The notes below the pieces were generated by a model. The model was not told the DNA's origin. It ran no database searches and saw only the letters and a list, made by a program, of their open reading frames with translations. Of a DNA stretch of 64,000 bases, positions 45,051-52,295 are shown piece after piece (position 1 is the stretch's first letter; every line of letters begins with the position of its first letter). The stretch lies in NCBI GenBank assembly GCA_949710005.1, contig OX453274.1:27566240-27630239 (forward strand), read 5' to 3'. This DNA comes from Ricordea florida. Its lineage: Eukaryota; Cnidaria; Anthozoa; Corallimorpharia; Ricordeidae. Position numbers and translations under genes: made by a program.

Positions 45051-45055
45051 AGATT
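45046..45055 (+). promoter_or_regulatory. TTTAAAGATT box before the 127-aa gene
   Basis: It lies 22 nt before the ATG at 45078 and overlaps the stop of the 167-aa gene. The stretch TTTAAAGATTTCTTA and the following GTAAAAA are nearly the same as before the 70-aa and 400-aa genes. Confidence 0.65.
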
Positions 45056-45077
45056 TCTTAATGATAAGTAAAAAATT

Positions 45078-45461
45078 ATGTCAGAAGAAGTAGAAGAAAT
45101 AAACGGGGGAGCCGAACAAATTACAATGGATCCAAAACCTGAAAAGAAAGATCCTAAAAAAGTCGCTGCTGGTAAAAAATTAGCTGAATATAACAAAAAA
45201 GCGAAAGAAGCATTAGCTAGGGAGCAAATGAAACGAGAAAATGATAGTGAAACTAAACAAGAAAATGGAAAAGCATGGCTTCCAGAGCTATCTTTTACTG
45301 CTGTATTATCAATAGTTGGTATAGGGTTTACTGCATTTGACATGTTTATGAGATATTATAATAAAAACCCTAATGAAATGCCTCAACCCACAAGATCCGT
45401 AGGACCAGCTCCTCTGAATATCCCCACCCAACCACAACCTCCAAAAATGGGAATGATATGA
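45078..45461 (+). CDS. Single-pass membrane protein, unknown function, 127 aa
   Basis: A charged Lys/Glu-rich N-terminal half (KPEKKDPKKVAAGKKLAEYN) likely forms a helix. One hydrophobic span (~72-92, FTAVLSIVGIGFTAFDMFM) follows, then a short Pro/Gln-rich tail (PLNIPTQPQPPKMGMI). No signal peptide and no known domain. Context suggests a virion or assembly membrane protein. Confidence 0.7.
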   Translation: MSEEVEEINGGAEQITMDPKPEKKDPKKVAAGKKLAEYNKKAKEALAREQMKRENDSETKQENGKAWLPELSFTAVLSIVGIGFTAFDMFMRYYNKNPNEMPQPTRSVGPAPLNIPTQPQPPKMGMI

Positions 45462-45469
45462 GTAAGCGA

Positions 45470-45479
45470 TTTAAAGATT
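45470..45479 (+). promoter_or_regulatory. TTTAAAGATT box before the 70-aa gene
   Basis: It lies 21 nt before the ATG at 45501. The following TCTTACTGATGAGTAAAAA is identical to the stretch before the 400-aa gene, which points to a duplicated promoter cassette. Confidence 0.65.
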
Positions 45480-45500
45480 TCTTACTGATGAGTAAAAATT

Positions 45501-45713
45501 ATGGAAAACAAACTTGCGAAAACTGTTACTGATTCAGCAGTACTTATTGGATTGGCGTCCTTAGTTGGATATGTAGCTAAAAAGGCCATGAGAGAATCAT
45601 TTTTGAGCGACCCCTCCTCAAGTATTACAAACTATGCTAAATGGGTAGCTGTTCTATCAGGTAGTATGTACCTAAAAACTTATTTAGAGGATCAAAAGAT
45701 TTTACCGGCCTAA
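45501..45713 (+). CDS. Small hydrophobic protein, 70 aa
   Basis: Two hydrophobic stretches: AVLIGLASLVGYVA (~14-27) and WVAVLSGSMYLKTYL (~49-63). No known domain. It has its own upstream box and is followed closely by another small membrane protein, so it is likely real despite its size. Confidence 0.65.
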   Translation: MENKLAKTVTDSAVLIGLASLVGYVAKKAMRESFLSDPSSSITNYAKWVAVLSGSMYLKTYLEDQKILPA

Positions 45714-45738
45714 AATAGAATAACCTCAAATTTAAAAA

Positions 45739-46131
45739 ATGGCAACAATAGCAATGATGTTTGGGGGGGCTATTTTGAATGCAACCGCCTTTGTTGGCGG
45801 ATCATATCTTGCAAAATATCTATCAGGTGATAAAACAGATACAGAGAAAATACGGCACGATAAGGCAATAGAAAAGTATCAAAAAGATTACGCTGATTAT
45901 CAGGAAAATAGACAGAAACTAATTGCTTGGGAAATGAAGAAAAAAGATGAAAAATATCAAGCATCAAAAAATCTTTCAAAAACGGATGAAGCTTTGAAAT
46001 TATATAGTCAAGTGCATGAACCAAAATTCTCTGATTATTATAGACCAAGTGAAAATCAAAAGACGGGTGAGATGTTATATGTGGGCGGTGGTATGTTAGC
46101 ATTAGGTTATATGGCTAGTAAATTATTTTAG
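45739..46131 (+). CDS. Membrane-anchored coiled-coil protein, 130 aa
   Basis: An N-terminal hydrophobic segment (MMFGGAILNATAFVGGSYLA), a long charged helical middle (DKAIEKYQKDYADYQENRQK) and a C-terminal hydrophobic segment (MLYVGGGMLALGYMASKLF). Only a bare TTTAAA at 45731-45736 precedes the ATG directly, so it may share the upstream transcript. Function unknown. Confidence 0.68.
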   Translation: MATIAMMFGGAILNATAFVGGSYLAKYLSGDKTDTEKIRHDKAIEKYQKDYADYQENRQKLIAWEMKKKDEKYQASKNLSKTDEALKLYSQVHEPKFSDYYRPSENQKTGEMLYVGGGMLALGYMASKLF

Positions 46132-46147
46132 TTAATTTTGTGACCAG

Positions 46148-46157
46148 TTTAAAGATT
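46148..46157 (+). promoter_or_regulatory. TTTAAAGATT box before the 400-aa gene
   Basis: It lies 22 nt before the ATG at 46180, with the same TTCTTACTGATGAGTAAAAA sequence as at 45477. Confidence 0.65.
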
Positions 46158-46179
46158 TCTTACTGATGAGTAAAAAATC

Positions 46180-47382
46180 ATGGAAGAAGAAGAACCATTA
46201 ATACCAAAATTTGAAAAAACTGATCTAGATGATGGCGATGGTGATGAAACAATTCAAATGGAACCAATATCATCTACCACTAGGACAATTACCCCTGATG
46301 ATGCGACAGCAGAAACTTCATTTGGCGGTAGGGACTATGAGAAGGAGGGGGCTAGACCTAAATTACCTAGTGATAAATATGATAATAGGATGAAAGCTTT
46401 GCAATACATAAAAAGTTTGTTTCCGGATTTCAACCCTTTGGATTCTCCATTTACAGCAGAATGGGATAAGGAGGGTAATTTGTTGGTTAAATTGAGTAAT
46501 CAGAGAAATGCTGTAGAAAATATATTGATTGATAAAGATGGCGTAATAAAACTTGATAAGTTGGGTAAAATAATAATAAAAGCTTTAGGCGCTGATTACG
46601 AATCCATGCTTATAAAAAATAATAATCTTTTATCGCAATTGAATGAAGCTAATGAACAAAATATGGAATTACTTAATGTAGTTCAGGGATTGGAAGCAAC
46701 CACAAAAGTATATCCTATGGAAATTAGTAGATATGAAGAAAGAGAAAAAGAACTGCGCCAATTCATTGAGAGACAACAGGTAGAAAAAGCTGAAAATAAA
46801 AGTCTTTTTGATGAAACCATTAAACAGAATATAGAATTAAAAATACAGAAAGATAAACTTTTTAATGAAATTAATGTATACAAAGATGAAATAGACAAGT
46901 ATAAGAAGGGACAGTCAAATTTAACAATGTTAGAACGTAGTAATGAAAGATTACAAGCTGAAGTTAATAAATTTGAAGAACTAGCTAGAAAGAGTATTAT
47001 TTACAACCAAGAACAAATGAGCGATCTGGAGAGTAAAAATGAAGAAATAATTAAAAATCTGCCATTACGAGAGCGTGTGAAGTACATCTTCAAAAAATAT
47101 GGTTTTACAGTATTTGCAGTTGTGAGTGCTGTTGGTGTTGTTATTGGTGTTATAGTTTCTAATCTTTCCAAAGGCCTATCAACATTAGGTAAAGGTGTGG
47201 GAAATGGTTTTAAAGCTATTGGTAAAAAACTAGTTGAAATATTGCCTGGAATGGTTGGAGCGATTGTAAGCTTTCTTTTCAAAACAGCAGGTGAGGTTAT
47301 TGGATTTTTAGGTAAGAATGCTTGGCTTTTGATAATGGCTGTAGTTCTATATTTTGTGGAAAGGGTAAAGAAGAGTAGATAA
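46180..47382 (+). CDS. Long coiled-coil protein with C-terminal membrane segments, 400 aa
   Basis: An acidic N-terminus (MEEEEPLIPKFEKTDLDDGD) is followed by the motif YEKEGARPK at 53-61, also present in the polymerase linker. A globular part is next (~65-140), then an extended coiled coil (~140-290). The C-terminus has hydrophobic or glycine-rich segments (FAVVSAVGVVIGVIVSNLS, GMVGAIVSFLFKTAGEVIGF, AWLLIMAVVLYFVERV). It has no cysteine. It could be a membrane-bound spike, fibre or tape-measure-like virion protein; this is inference only. Confidence 0.72.
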   Translation: MEEEEPLIPKFEKTDLDDGDGDETIQMEPISSTTRTITPDDATAETSFGGRDYEKEGARPKLPSDKYDNRMKALQYIKSLFPDFNPLDSPFTAEWDKEGNLLVKLSNQRNAVENILIDKDGVIKLDKLGKIIIKALGADYESMLIKNNNLLSQLNEANEQNMELLNVVQGLEATTKVYPMEISRYEEREKELRQFIERQQVEKAENKSLFDETIKQNIELKIQKDKLFNEINVYKDEIDKYKKGQSNLTMLERSNERLQAEVNKFEELARKSIIYNQEQMSDLESKNEEIIKNLPLRERVKYIFKKYGFTVFAVVSAVGVVIGVIVSNLSKGLSTLGKGVGNGFKAIGKKLVEILPGMVGAIVSFLFKTAGEVIGFLGKNAWLLIMAVVLYFVERVKKSR

Positions 47383-47400
47383 CAAACCTGGCCGTATCTA

Positions 47401-47409
47401 TTTAAAGAT
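47401..47409 (+). promoter_or_regulatory. TTTAAAGAT box before the 213-aa gene
   Basis: It lies 25 nt before the ATG at 47435, followed by TGTTGATCAGTAAAATA, a variant of the cassette seen upstream. Confidence 0.6.
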
Positions 47410-47434
47410 ATCATGTTGATCAGTAAAATACAAT

Positions 47435-48076
47435 ATGGATGACTACAATAGAATTTATCCTAATGTGCCTGTTAATTCAGACCCGAGTTCCTCATTTAAT
47501 ACTGTTAATTTCAGACTACAAAAGTCATGCGAAGTACTACAAAATCTTCAAAAGGAAAGTAAACATTACGAGGATGTTAGGAAAAAGTATAATCGGGCTA
47601 GAGGTATATTTACAAAAATAAGTGTTAGTAGTGGAGTGATTTCAGTTATCCTATCTGCAAGTGGGCTTGGAACCTCCCTTACTGGTTTTGGTGCTGCTGT
47701 TGGTATCCCATTAGGTGCGGTGGGAGGAATTTGTGGGGTAATATCGGTTGGATTAGGTTCGGCTTCTAAAAAACTTTCACATAAAGTTAGTAAACATGAA
47801 CAGACAGTTTCTTTAGCAAAAGCAAAAGTAAACACTATTCACGACTTGGTTTCAAAGGCTCTAAAAGATAACGCTATATCCGATCAAGAATTTTCATTAA
47901 TTTTATCAGAGGTGGATAAGTTTGAAAAACTAAAACTCGAAATCCGACAGAAAAACAGGAAAGATGGGGAAAAAAACCTAAACATGAATCAGTTAAGAAC
48001 AGAGGTTCGAGCGGAAATTATAAAGGAGTTAACCGGTCCCGAACTTGGAAATTTTCATATGAGAGAACGCCAGTAG
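47435..48076 (+). CDS. Protein with central Gly-rich hydrophobic hairpin, 213 aa
   Basis: The N-terminal helix (SCEVLQNLQKESKHYEDVRK) leads to a Gly/Ala/Ser-rich hydrophobic block (~63-106; SSGVISVILSASGLGTSLTG, FGAAVGIPLGAVGGICGVIS) that could insert in a membrane as a hairpin. A charged helical C-terminal half follows (LVSKALKDNAISDQEFSLIL). The arrangement suits a membrane-active virion protein such as an entry or lysis factor, but I do not recognise a family. Confidence 0.7.
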   Translation: MDDYNRIYPNVPVNSDPSSSFNTVNFRLQKSCEVLQNLQKESKHYEDVRKKYNRARGIFTKISVSSGVISVILSASGLGTSLTGFGAAVGIPLGAVGGICGVISVGLGSASKKLSHKVSKHEQTVSLAKAKVNTIHDLVSKALKDNAISDQEFSLILSEVDKFEKLKLEIRQKNRKDGEKNLNMNQLRTEVRAEIIKELTGPELGNFHMRERQ

Positions 48077-48112
48077 GATGGAATTGTTATGCTGGTATTA
48101 GAAAAGAGGTGA

Positions 48113-48122
48113 TTTAAAAGAA
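48113..48122 (+). promoter_or_regulatory. TTTAAAAGAA box before the 521-aa gene
   Basis: A one-base-longer variant of the common box, 18 nt before the ATG at 48141. Confidence 0.5.
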
Positions 48123-48140
48123 ACACGTTATGAACAAAAA

Positions 48141-49706
48141 ATGTCATTATTCAATGATTTCAGAAATAAATATCCAAAGGCAGATCAAAGTCAATTTGAA
48201 TTTGTATCTGATTCGTATGGTGGATACATAAGTTGGAAAGTTGATGGTACAACAATAATGTCAAATGATGATCCTACTGGAAAAACATGGACTGATGCCT
48301 TATCACCTCGTTTGAAAAGACTTTTATGGAAAGATTTAGGATTGGATGACAGTGATTTGATTTCATTTCCTGAAAGTTTAACCATAACAAATCAATCTTA
48401 TCCTATACCAGCTATTAATTTTGATGACTTTACAACTGATTTAACAAAAATGCTAACCTTTCAAGATATATACGTTTCAAATACGAAGAAATTCACAGCA
48501 AAGATGAGAAACATATTTACATCGCAAGTTTTAACATTCAAATCTGGAAAAAAGAGTAGAAAATGGTTGAACGCCCCTGATATGAATTATTGGCCTCAAC
48601 AACTTAACTTTGCAGTTTGGTGTGCAACATCTGGTTGCGGCATAAGCCCTTTTGAGAGCCTAAATTATCCTAAAGTAGTGAGTAGCTTCATAAAATTTCA
48701 CATATATTTCACAATAAGGCGGATATTATATGAAATGAAACTGCCTTTGCCTGATGAGCAACCTTTTGTAATAAACAACAATCCTTATAGTAAAGTTGCA
48801 TATCAACGATTGTGTGCAGAATTTGGAATTTCCAATAATTCCGATTTTAGATGGAAAGGGGGTAGAAACGGCGGATTGGGAGATATATTCCTTGATTATG
48901 GTTCCGGATATCGTGGAAAAGGAGGGGGGTATCAAAATGTACATATAGTAAGAAATTACGATGTTGAAGCGAATCAATGGCCCGGCGAAGGTAATAAATT
49001 TGCTGATGAAGGCGGTAAGAAAGAAAAAGGTAATTTAATTTCATTTATCCGTAACGATGACTTTGCTGATTTCAAATATTCTTGGTTTATCCCAACAAGT
49101 GGGCATGGTCTCACTAAAGCCGGACTTGGTAGATTGAATCGATCCGCTGAAGCTTTTGTTTACTGCATATTGGGGGCACAAGTTAACACAAGAAATTCAA
49201 TTTACGGTAATGGCGGTGGCGCAATCGAAACACAACAAGAATTCTTGGCTTTATTTGAAAGTAGTGTGATCGAGAATGACATTTCTAGTTCGATTCAAAG
49301 ATATCAATTAGCTGTACAGGAATCTAAATTACGGCTTGATTTAGCTATTGCTCCTGGTGTATGGTTGATGCCAAGTAATATGATAATCAACACTGAAAGC
49401 GTGACAGGTTTTAATAACAAACTCATGAAAGCGAGTAATGATATGAATTTTGGTGTGAATAATTCCCTAAACACTGAAGCAAAACAGGTTGGAATAAGTC
49501 ATAACTTAGGATCTTCAAAGTTAAAGTTACCTCATATTCTCCTGGAAGGTAAAACTGAAACGAAACCAAAACCAGACTCGACGAAACAAGAAATCCGCAG
49601 TACCAGCTTATCGGACGAAAATAATATTGACTCAACGCAGCATGAAAAGAATATATTAGCATTGGCAGTTGCCGCGGGTGGATTAGCGTGGTTTCTATTT
49701 CGGTAG
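48141..49706 (+). CDS. Large structural-type protein with C-terminal membrane anchor, 521 aa
   Basis: A soluble body of about 490 residues is followed by a single C-terminal hydrophobic segment (NILALAVAAGGLAWFLFR), a tail anchor. Conspicuous blocks: YWPQQLNFAVWCATSGCGIS (~147-166), a Gly-rich stretch (GSGYRGKGGGYQNVHIVRNY), SGHGLTKAGLGRLNRSAEAF and AIAPGVWLMPSNMII. Comparable blocks occur, as I recall, in unnamed proteins of other cnidarian Polinton-like elements, so it is probably a conserved part of the particle. No enzyme motif is seen. It is followed by the 56-bp array. Confidence 0.75.
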   Translation: MSLFNDFRNKYPKADQSQFEFVSDSYGGYISWKVDGTTIMSNDDPTGKTWTDALSPRLKRLLWKDLGLDDSDLISFPESLTITNQSYPIPAINFDDFTTDLTKMLTFQDIYVSNTKKFTAKMRNIFTSQVLTFKSGKKSRKWLNAPDMNYWPQQLNFAVWCATSGCGISPFESLNYPKVVSSFIKFHIYFTIRRILYEMKLPLPDEQPFVINNNPYSKVAYQRLCAEFGISNNSDFRWKGGRNGGLGDIFLDYGSGYRGKGGGYQNVHIVRNYDVEANQWPGEGNKFADEGGKKEKGNLISFIRNDDFADFKYSWFIPTSGHGLTKAGLGRLNRSAEAFVYCILGAQVNTRNSIYGNGGGAIETQQEFLALFESSVIENDISSSIQRYQLAVQESKLRLDLAIAPGVWLMPSNMIINTESVTGFNNKLMKASNDMNFGVNNSLNTEAKQVGISHNLGSSKLKLPHILLEGKTETKPKPDSTKQEIRSTSLSDENNIDSTQHEKNILALAVAAGGLAWFLFR

Positions 49707-49723
49707 ATGGCTGGATTTTTCAG

Positions 49724-50256
49724 CTTACGCGTAAGTCGATTTTTTACTACAGGTTAATTAACATAACAATTTTTACCGGCTTACGCGTAAGTCGATTTTT
49801 TACCACAGGTTAATTAACATAACAATTTTTACCGGCTTACGCGTAAGTCGATTTTTTACTACAGGTTAATTAACATAACAATTTTTACCGGCTTACGCGT
49901 AAGTCGATTTTTTACTACAGTTTAATTAACATAACAATTTTTACCGGCTTACGCGTAAGTCGATTTTTTACCACAGGTTAATTAACATAACAATTTTTAC
50001 CGGCTTACGCGTAAGTCGATTTTTTACTACAGGTTAATTAACATAACAATTTTTGCCGGCTTACGCGTAAGTCGATTTTTTACTACAGGTTAATTAACAT
50101 AACAATTTTTACCGGCTTACGCGTAAGTCGATTTTTTACTACAGTTTAATTAACATAACAATTTTTACCGGCTTACGCGTAAGTCGATTTTTTACTACAG
50201 TTTAATTAACATAACAATTTTTGCCGGCTTACGCGTAAGTCGATTTTTACCAAAGG
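49724..50256. repeat. Ten-copy 56-bp array with two palindromes per unit
   Basis: The perfect 12-bp palindrome CTTACGCGTAAG starts at 49724, 49780, 49836, 49892, 49948, 50004, 50060, 50116, 50172 and 50228, an exact 56-bp period. Each unit also has GTTAATTAAC (or TTTAATTAAC) and CATAACAATTTTT. Copies differ by one or two bases. The array fills the whole gap between the 521-aa gene and the box of the 211-aa gene. It could be a protein-binding enhancer, replication or packaging site. Confidence 0.93.
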
Positions 50257-50271
50257 TGGTTATTATATAAA

Positions 50272-50280
50272 TTTAAAGAC
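50272..50280 (+). promoter_or_regulatory. TTTAAAGAC box before the penton-like gene
   Basis: It lies 19 nt before the ATG at 50300 and directly follows the palindrome array, preceded by TTATATAAA. Confidence 0.6.
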
Positions 50281-50299
50281 CAGCTTCGCTGAAAACAAA

Positions 50300-50935
50300 A
50301 TGTTAAGCATAACAATGTATGAGGCAGAAACTAGGATTTATTTAGATCCTCCTCTTAAAAATCTTCGGGAGATACAACTCCTGGATTGCAATTTAAAGAC
50401 CAAAAGATTGATTAATTTCAAGGATAGACAGATAATATTCAATGATAAGAATCAAGGATTCATAACAATTCAACCCGGCACATACTCTCTTCGTAACATT
50501 CAATCAATATTTCTTAATGATCCTGATGTGGAAAAGATAACAATAATTGAGACTGATACTGTTGACTATCTTTATTCCAATAAGAACTTCAAAGTTAAAC
50601 TTACGAGAGGTTTGGGGTTTGGTTTAGGCGTTCCTGATGTAATAAATCCGGGTAAATTATACCCCATAAATATTCAGATTAAGGAACCACTGAGACTTAT
50701 GTGTAGTATAGTGGATAATAAATTTTCATATATGAATAAAACCAAAAATGGAGAAATTGGGAAACTATCACCATCACAACTACTTGCAAACATACCCTCA
50801 AAGGATTATCCAACAATTCCAGTTCGAAAATATGATACTCTAATAAACCACTTTGATTTAAGCATATTAGACAATCAATGGGAAAAACTTGATCTGAAGG
50901 GTTCCCCTATAACTTTTAGTTTAAGATTTAGGTAA
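50300..50935 (+). CDS. Penton-like minor capsid candidate, 211 aa
   Basis: Predicted all-beta protein of single-jelly-roll size without membrane segments. It begins MLSITMYEAETRIYLDPPL and ends in a strand pair (NHFDLSILDNQWEKL, then LKGSPITFSLRFR) like the ends of penton-type proteins in Polinton/adintovirus elements. The central GLGFGLGVPDVINPG loop is notable. Its role as vertex protein is inferred from size, predicted fold and the need of such a partner for the capsid protein. It faces the leftward zinc-repeat gene across a perfect hairpin. Confidence 0.65.
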   Translation: MLSITMYEAETRIYLDPPLKNLREIQLLDCNLKTKRLINFKDRQIIFNDKNQGFITIQPGTYSLRNIQSIFLNDPDVEKITIIETDTVDYLYSNKNFKVKLTRGLGFGLGVPDVINPGKLYPINIQIKEPLRLMCSIVDNKFSYMNKTKNGEIGKLSPSQLLANIPSKDYPTIPVRKYDTLINHFDLSILDNQWEKLDLKGSPITFSLRFR

Positions 50936-50940
50936 ATTTT

Positions 50941-50972
50941 TGTTATGTAACCCTTTGTTGGGTTACATAACA
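50941..50972. terminator. Perfect 13-bp stem hairpin between convergent genes
   Basis: TGTTATGTAACCC and GGGTTACATAACA are exact inverse arms around TTTGTT. It lies 6 bp after the penton-like stop and just beyond the stop of the opposing gene at 50979. This suits a bidirectional 3'-end or termination signal; function is inferred from position. Confidence 0.65.
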
Positions 50973-50978
50973 TTAATT

Positions 50979-51425
50979 TTATGGCCCACATTCTTTACAA
51001 TTTTTCCTACGCTTATTGTGTTTGCACATACATATACTACAATGCCATATTTGTTTTTCATGAATACATATATCATATCCTCCACACTCTTTACAAAACT
51101 TTTTCTCTTTATTGTGTTCGCATAATCTAGATCCGCCGCAATCCTTACATACATATTTATATTTTTTGTGTTCGCATATTTGTGATCCCACACAATACCT
51201 ACAGTGATATTTATACCTTCCATGAACACAATTATATTTATTTGTTTTATTATTTTTATTTTCGGGTAAAAGTTTAGTTAGTGTGCCGTCTATATCAAAC
51301 AACACATCAATTAGTTCTGATTTACACATTCGATACCATCCTTTAATACCTTGTTCGCGAGCAATTTGTTTAAGATTTTTCACATTTTGTTTTACATCCA
51401 TTAGACTTTTAATACCTTGCTCCAT
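50979..51425 (-). CDS. SAP-like plus Cys/His zinc-repeat protein, 148 aa
   Basis: The first three codons (MEQ) lie in the right terminal repeat. Residues ~20-45 (LKQIAREQGIKGWYRMCKSE) resemble the N-terminal module of the polymerase. Then come five Cys/His units of the form C-x-H-x(n)-C-x-x-C: CVHGRYKYHCRYC, CEHKKYKYVCKDCGG, CEHNKEKKFCKECGG, CIHEKQIWHCSIC and CKHNKRRKNCKECG. Similar C-x-H/CGG repeats are known in giant viruses and algae. It is a likely nucleic-acid-binding protein, perhaps acting at the element ends. Confidence 0.8.
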   Translation of the reverse strand: MEQGIKSLMDVKQNVKNLKQIAREQGIKGWYRMCKSELIDVLFDIDGTLTKLLPENKNNKTNKYNCVHGRYKYHCRYCVGSQICEHKKYKYVCKDCGGSRLCEHNKEKKFCKECGGYDICIHEKQIWHCSICMCKHNKRRKNCKECGP

Positions 51426-52290
51426 TTTAATAGTTTATTTCAAATCTTTAGATCATAATTTCAAATATTTTTTTTCGCACTTTATAAATCCTTGGTTAAT
51501 CTTTGTTTTTACTCAAATTTGACTGAAATTTATTGTGTGCGAAAATTCATTGGTGCAATTTTCTAATTAATCTTTTTTTTAATTTTTACCCAAATTTGAC
51601 ATAAATTTATTGTGCTGAAAATCTGACTTAAATTTGACAGAAAATCTAACCCAAATCTAACCCAAATTTGACAGAAATTTATTGTGCTGAAAAAATGGCC
51701 CAAATTTGACAGAAAATCTAACCCAAATCTAACCCAAATTTGACAGAAATTTATTGTGCTGAAAATCTGACTTAAATTTGACAGAAAATCTAACCCAAAT
51801 CTAACCCAAATTTGACAGAAATTTATTGTGCTGAAAATCTGACTTAAATTTGACAGAAAATCTAACCCAAATCTAACCCAAATTTGACAGAAATTTATTG
51901 TGCTGAAAATCTGACTTAAATTTGACAGAAAATCTAACCCAAATCTAACCCAAATTTGACAGAAATTTATTGTGCTGAAAAAATGGCCCAAATTTGACAG
52001 AAAATCTAACCCAAATCTAACCCAAATTTGACAGAAATTTATTGTGCTGAAAATCTGACTTAAATTTGACAGAAAATCTAACCCAAATCTAACCCAAATT
52101 TGACAGAAATTTATTGTGCTGAAAATCTGACTTAAATTTGACAGAAAATCTAACCCAAATCTAACCCAAATTTGACAGAAATTTATTGTGCTGAAAAAAT
52201 GGCCCAAATTTGACAGAAAATCTAACCCAAATCTAACCCAAATTTGACAGAAATTTATTGTGTGCCAGAACCCCCCATATACTACTCTCT
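51417..52290. repeat. Right terminal inverted repeat with nine 72-bp tandem units
   Basis: Reverse complement of the left repeat: outer end, tandem units, 170-bp unique inner part and the start codon region up to TTGCTCCAT. It has about nine full 72-bp units (roughly 51597-52265) against six on the left, so the two repeats differ by about 216 bp. The two unit endings are mixed in a different order than at the left. The long open frame across it is a by-product of the 72-bp period. Confidence 0.92.
51442..51452 (-). promoter_or_regulatory. TCTAAAGATTT box before the zinc-repeat gene
   Basis: Identical to the box before the polymerase gene because both lie in the terminal repeats, here serving the leftward gene starting at 51425. 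Confidence 0.5.
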
Positions 52291-52295
52291 TGAGT

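Larger units (their letters stand above)
36636..52290. mobile_element. Complete Polinton/Maverick (adintovirus-like) element, 15,655 bp
   Basis: Both ends begin AGAGAGTAGTATATGGGGGG read inward. The flanks carry TGAGT at 36631-36635 and 52291-52295; if the last T of the right end is counted as target, the duplication is the 6-bp TTGAGT (36630-36635 and 52290-52295), the usual Polinton size. Inside are long inverted repeats and twelve open genes without stops or frameshifts. These include the hallmark set: protein-primed DNA polymerase B, retroviral-type integrase, jelly-roll capsid candidate and packaging ATPase. Most genes run rightward; the integrase and the zinc-repeat gene run leftward. 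The element is visibly AT-richer than the host DNA. An adenain-type protease was not found. The intact state suggests recent insertion; whether it makes particles is unknown. Confidence 0.95.

Noticed and set aside
49724..50256. CRISPR-like array (regular repeats)
   Set aside because: The whole 56-bp unit is repeated with no variable spacers, and the setting is eukaryotic.
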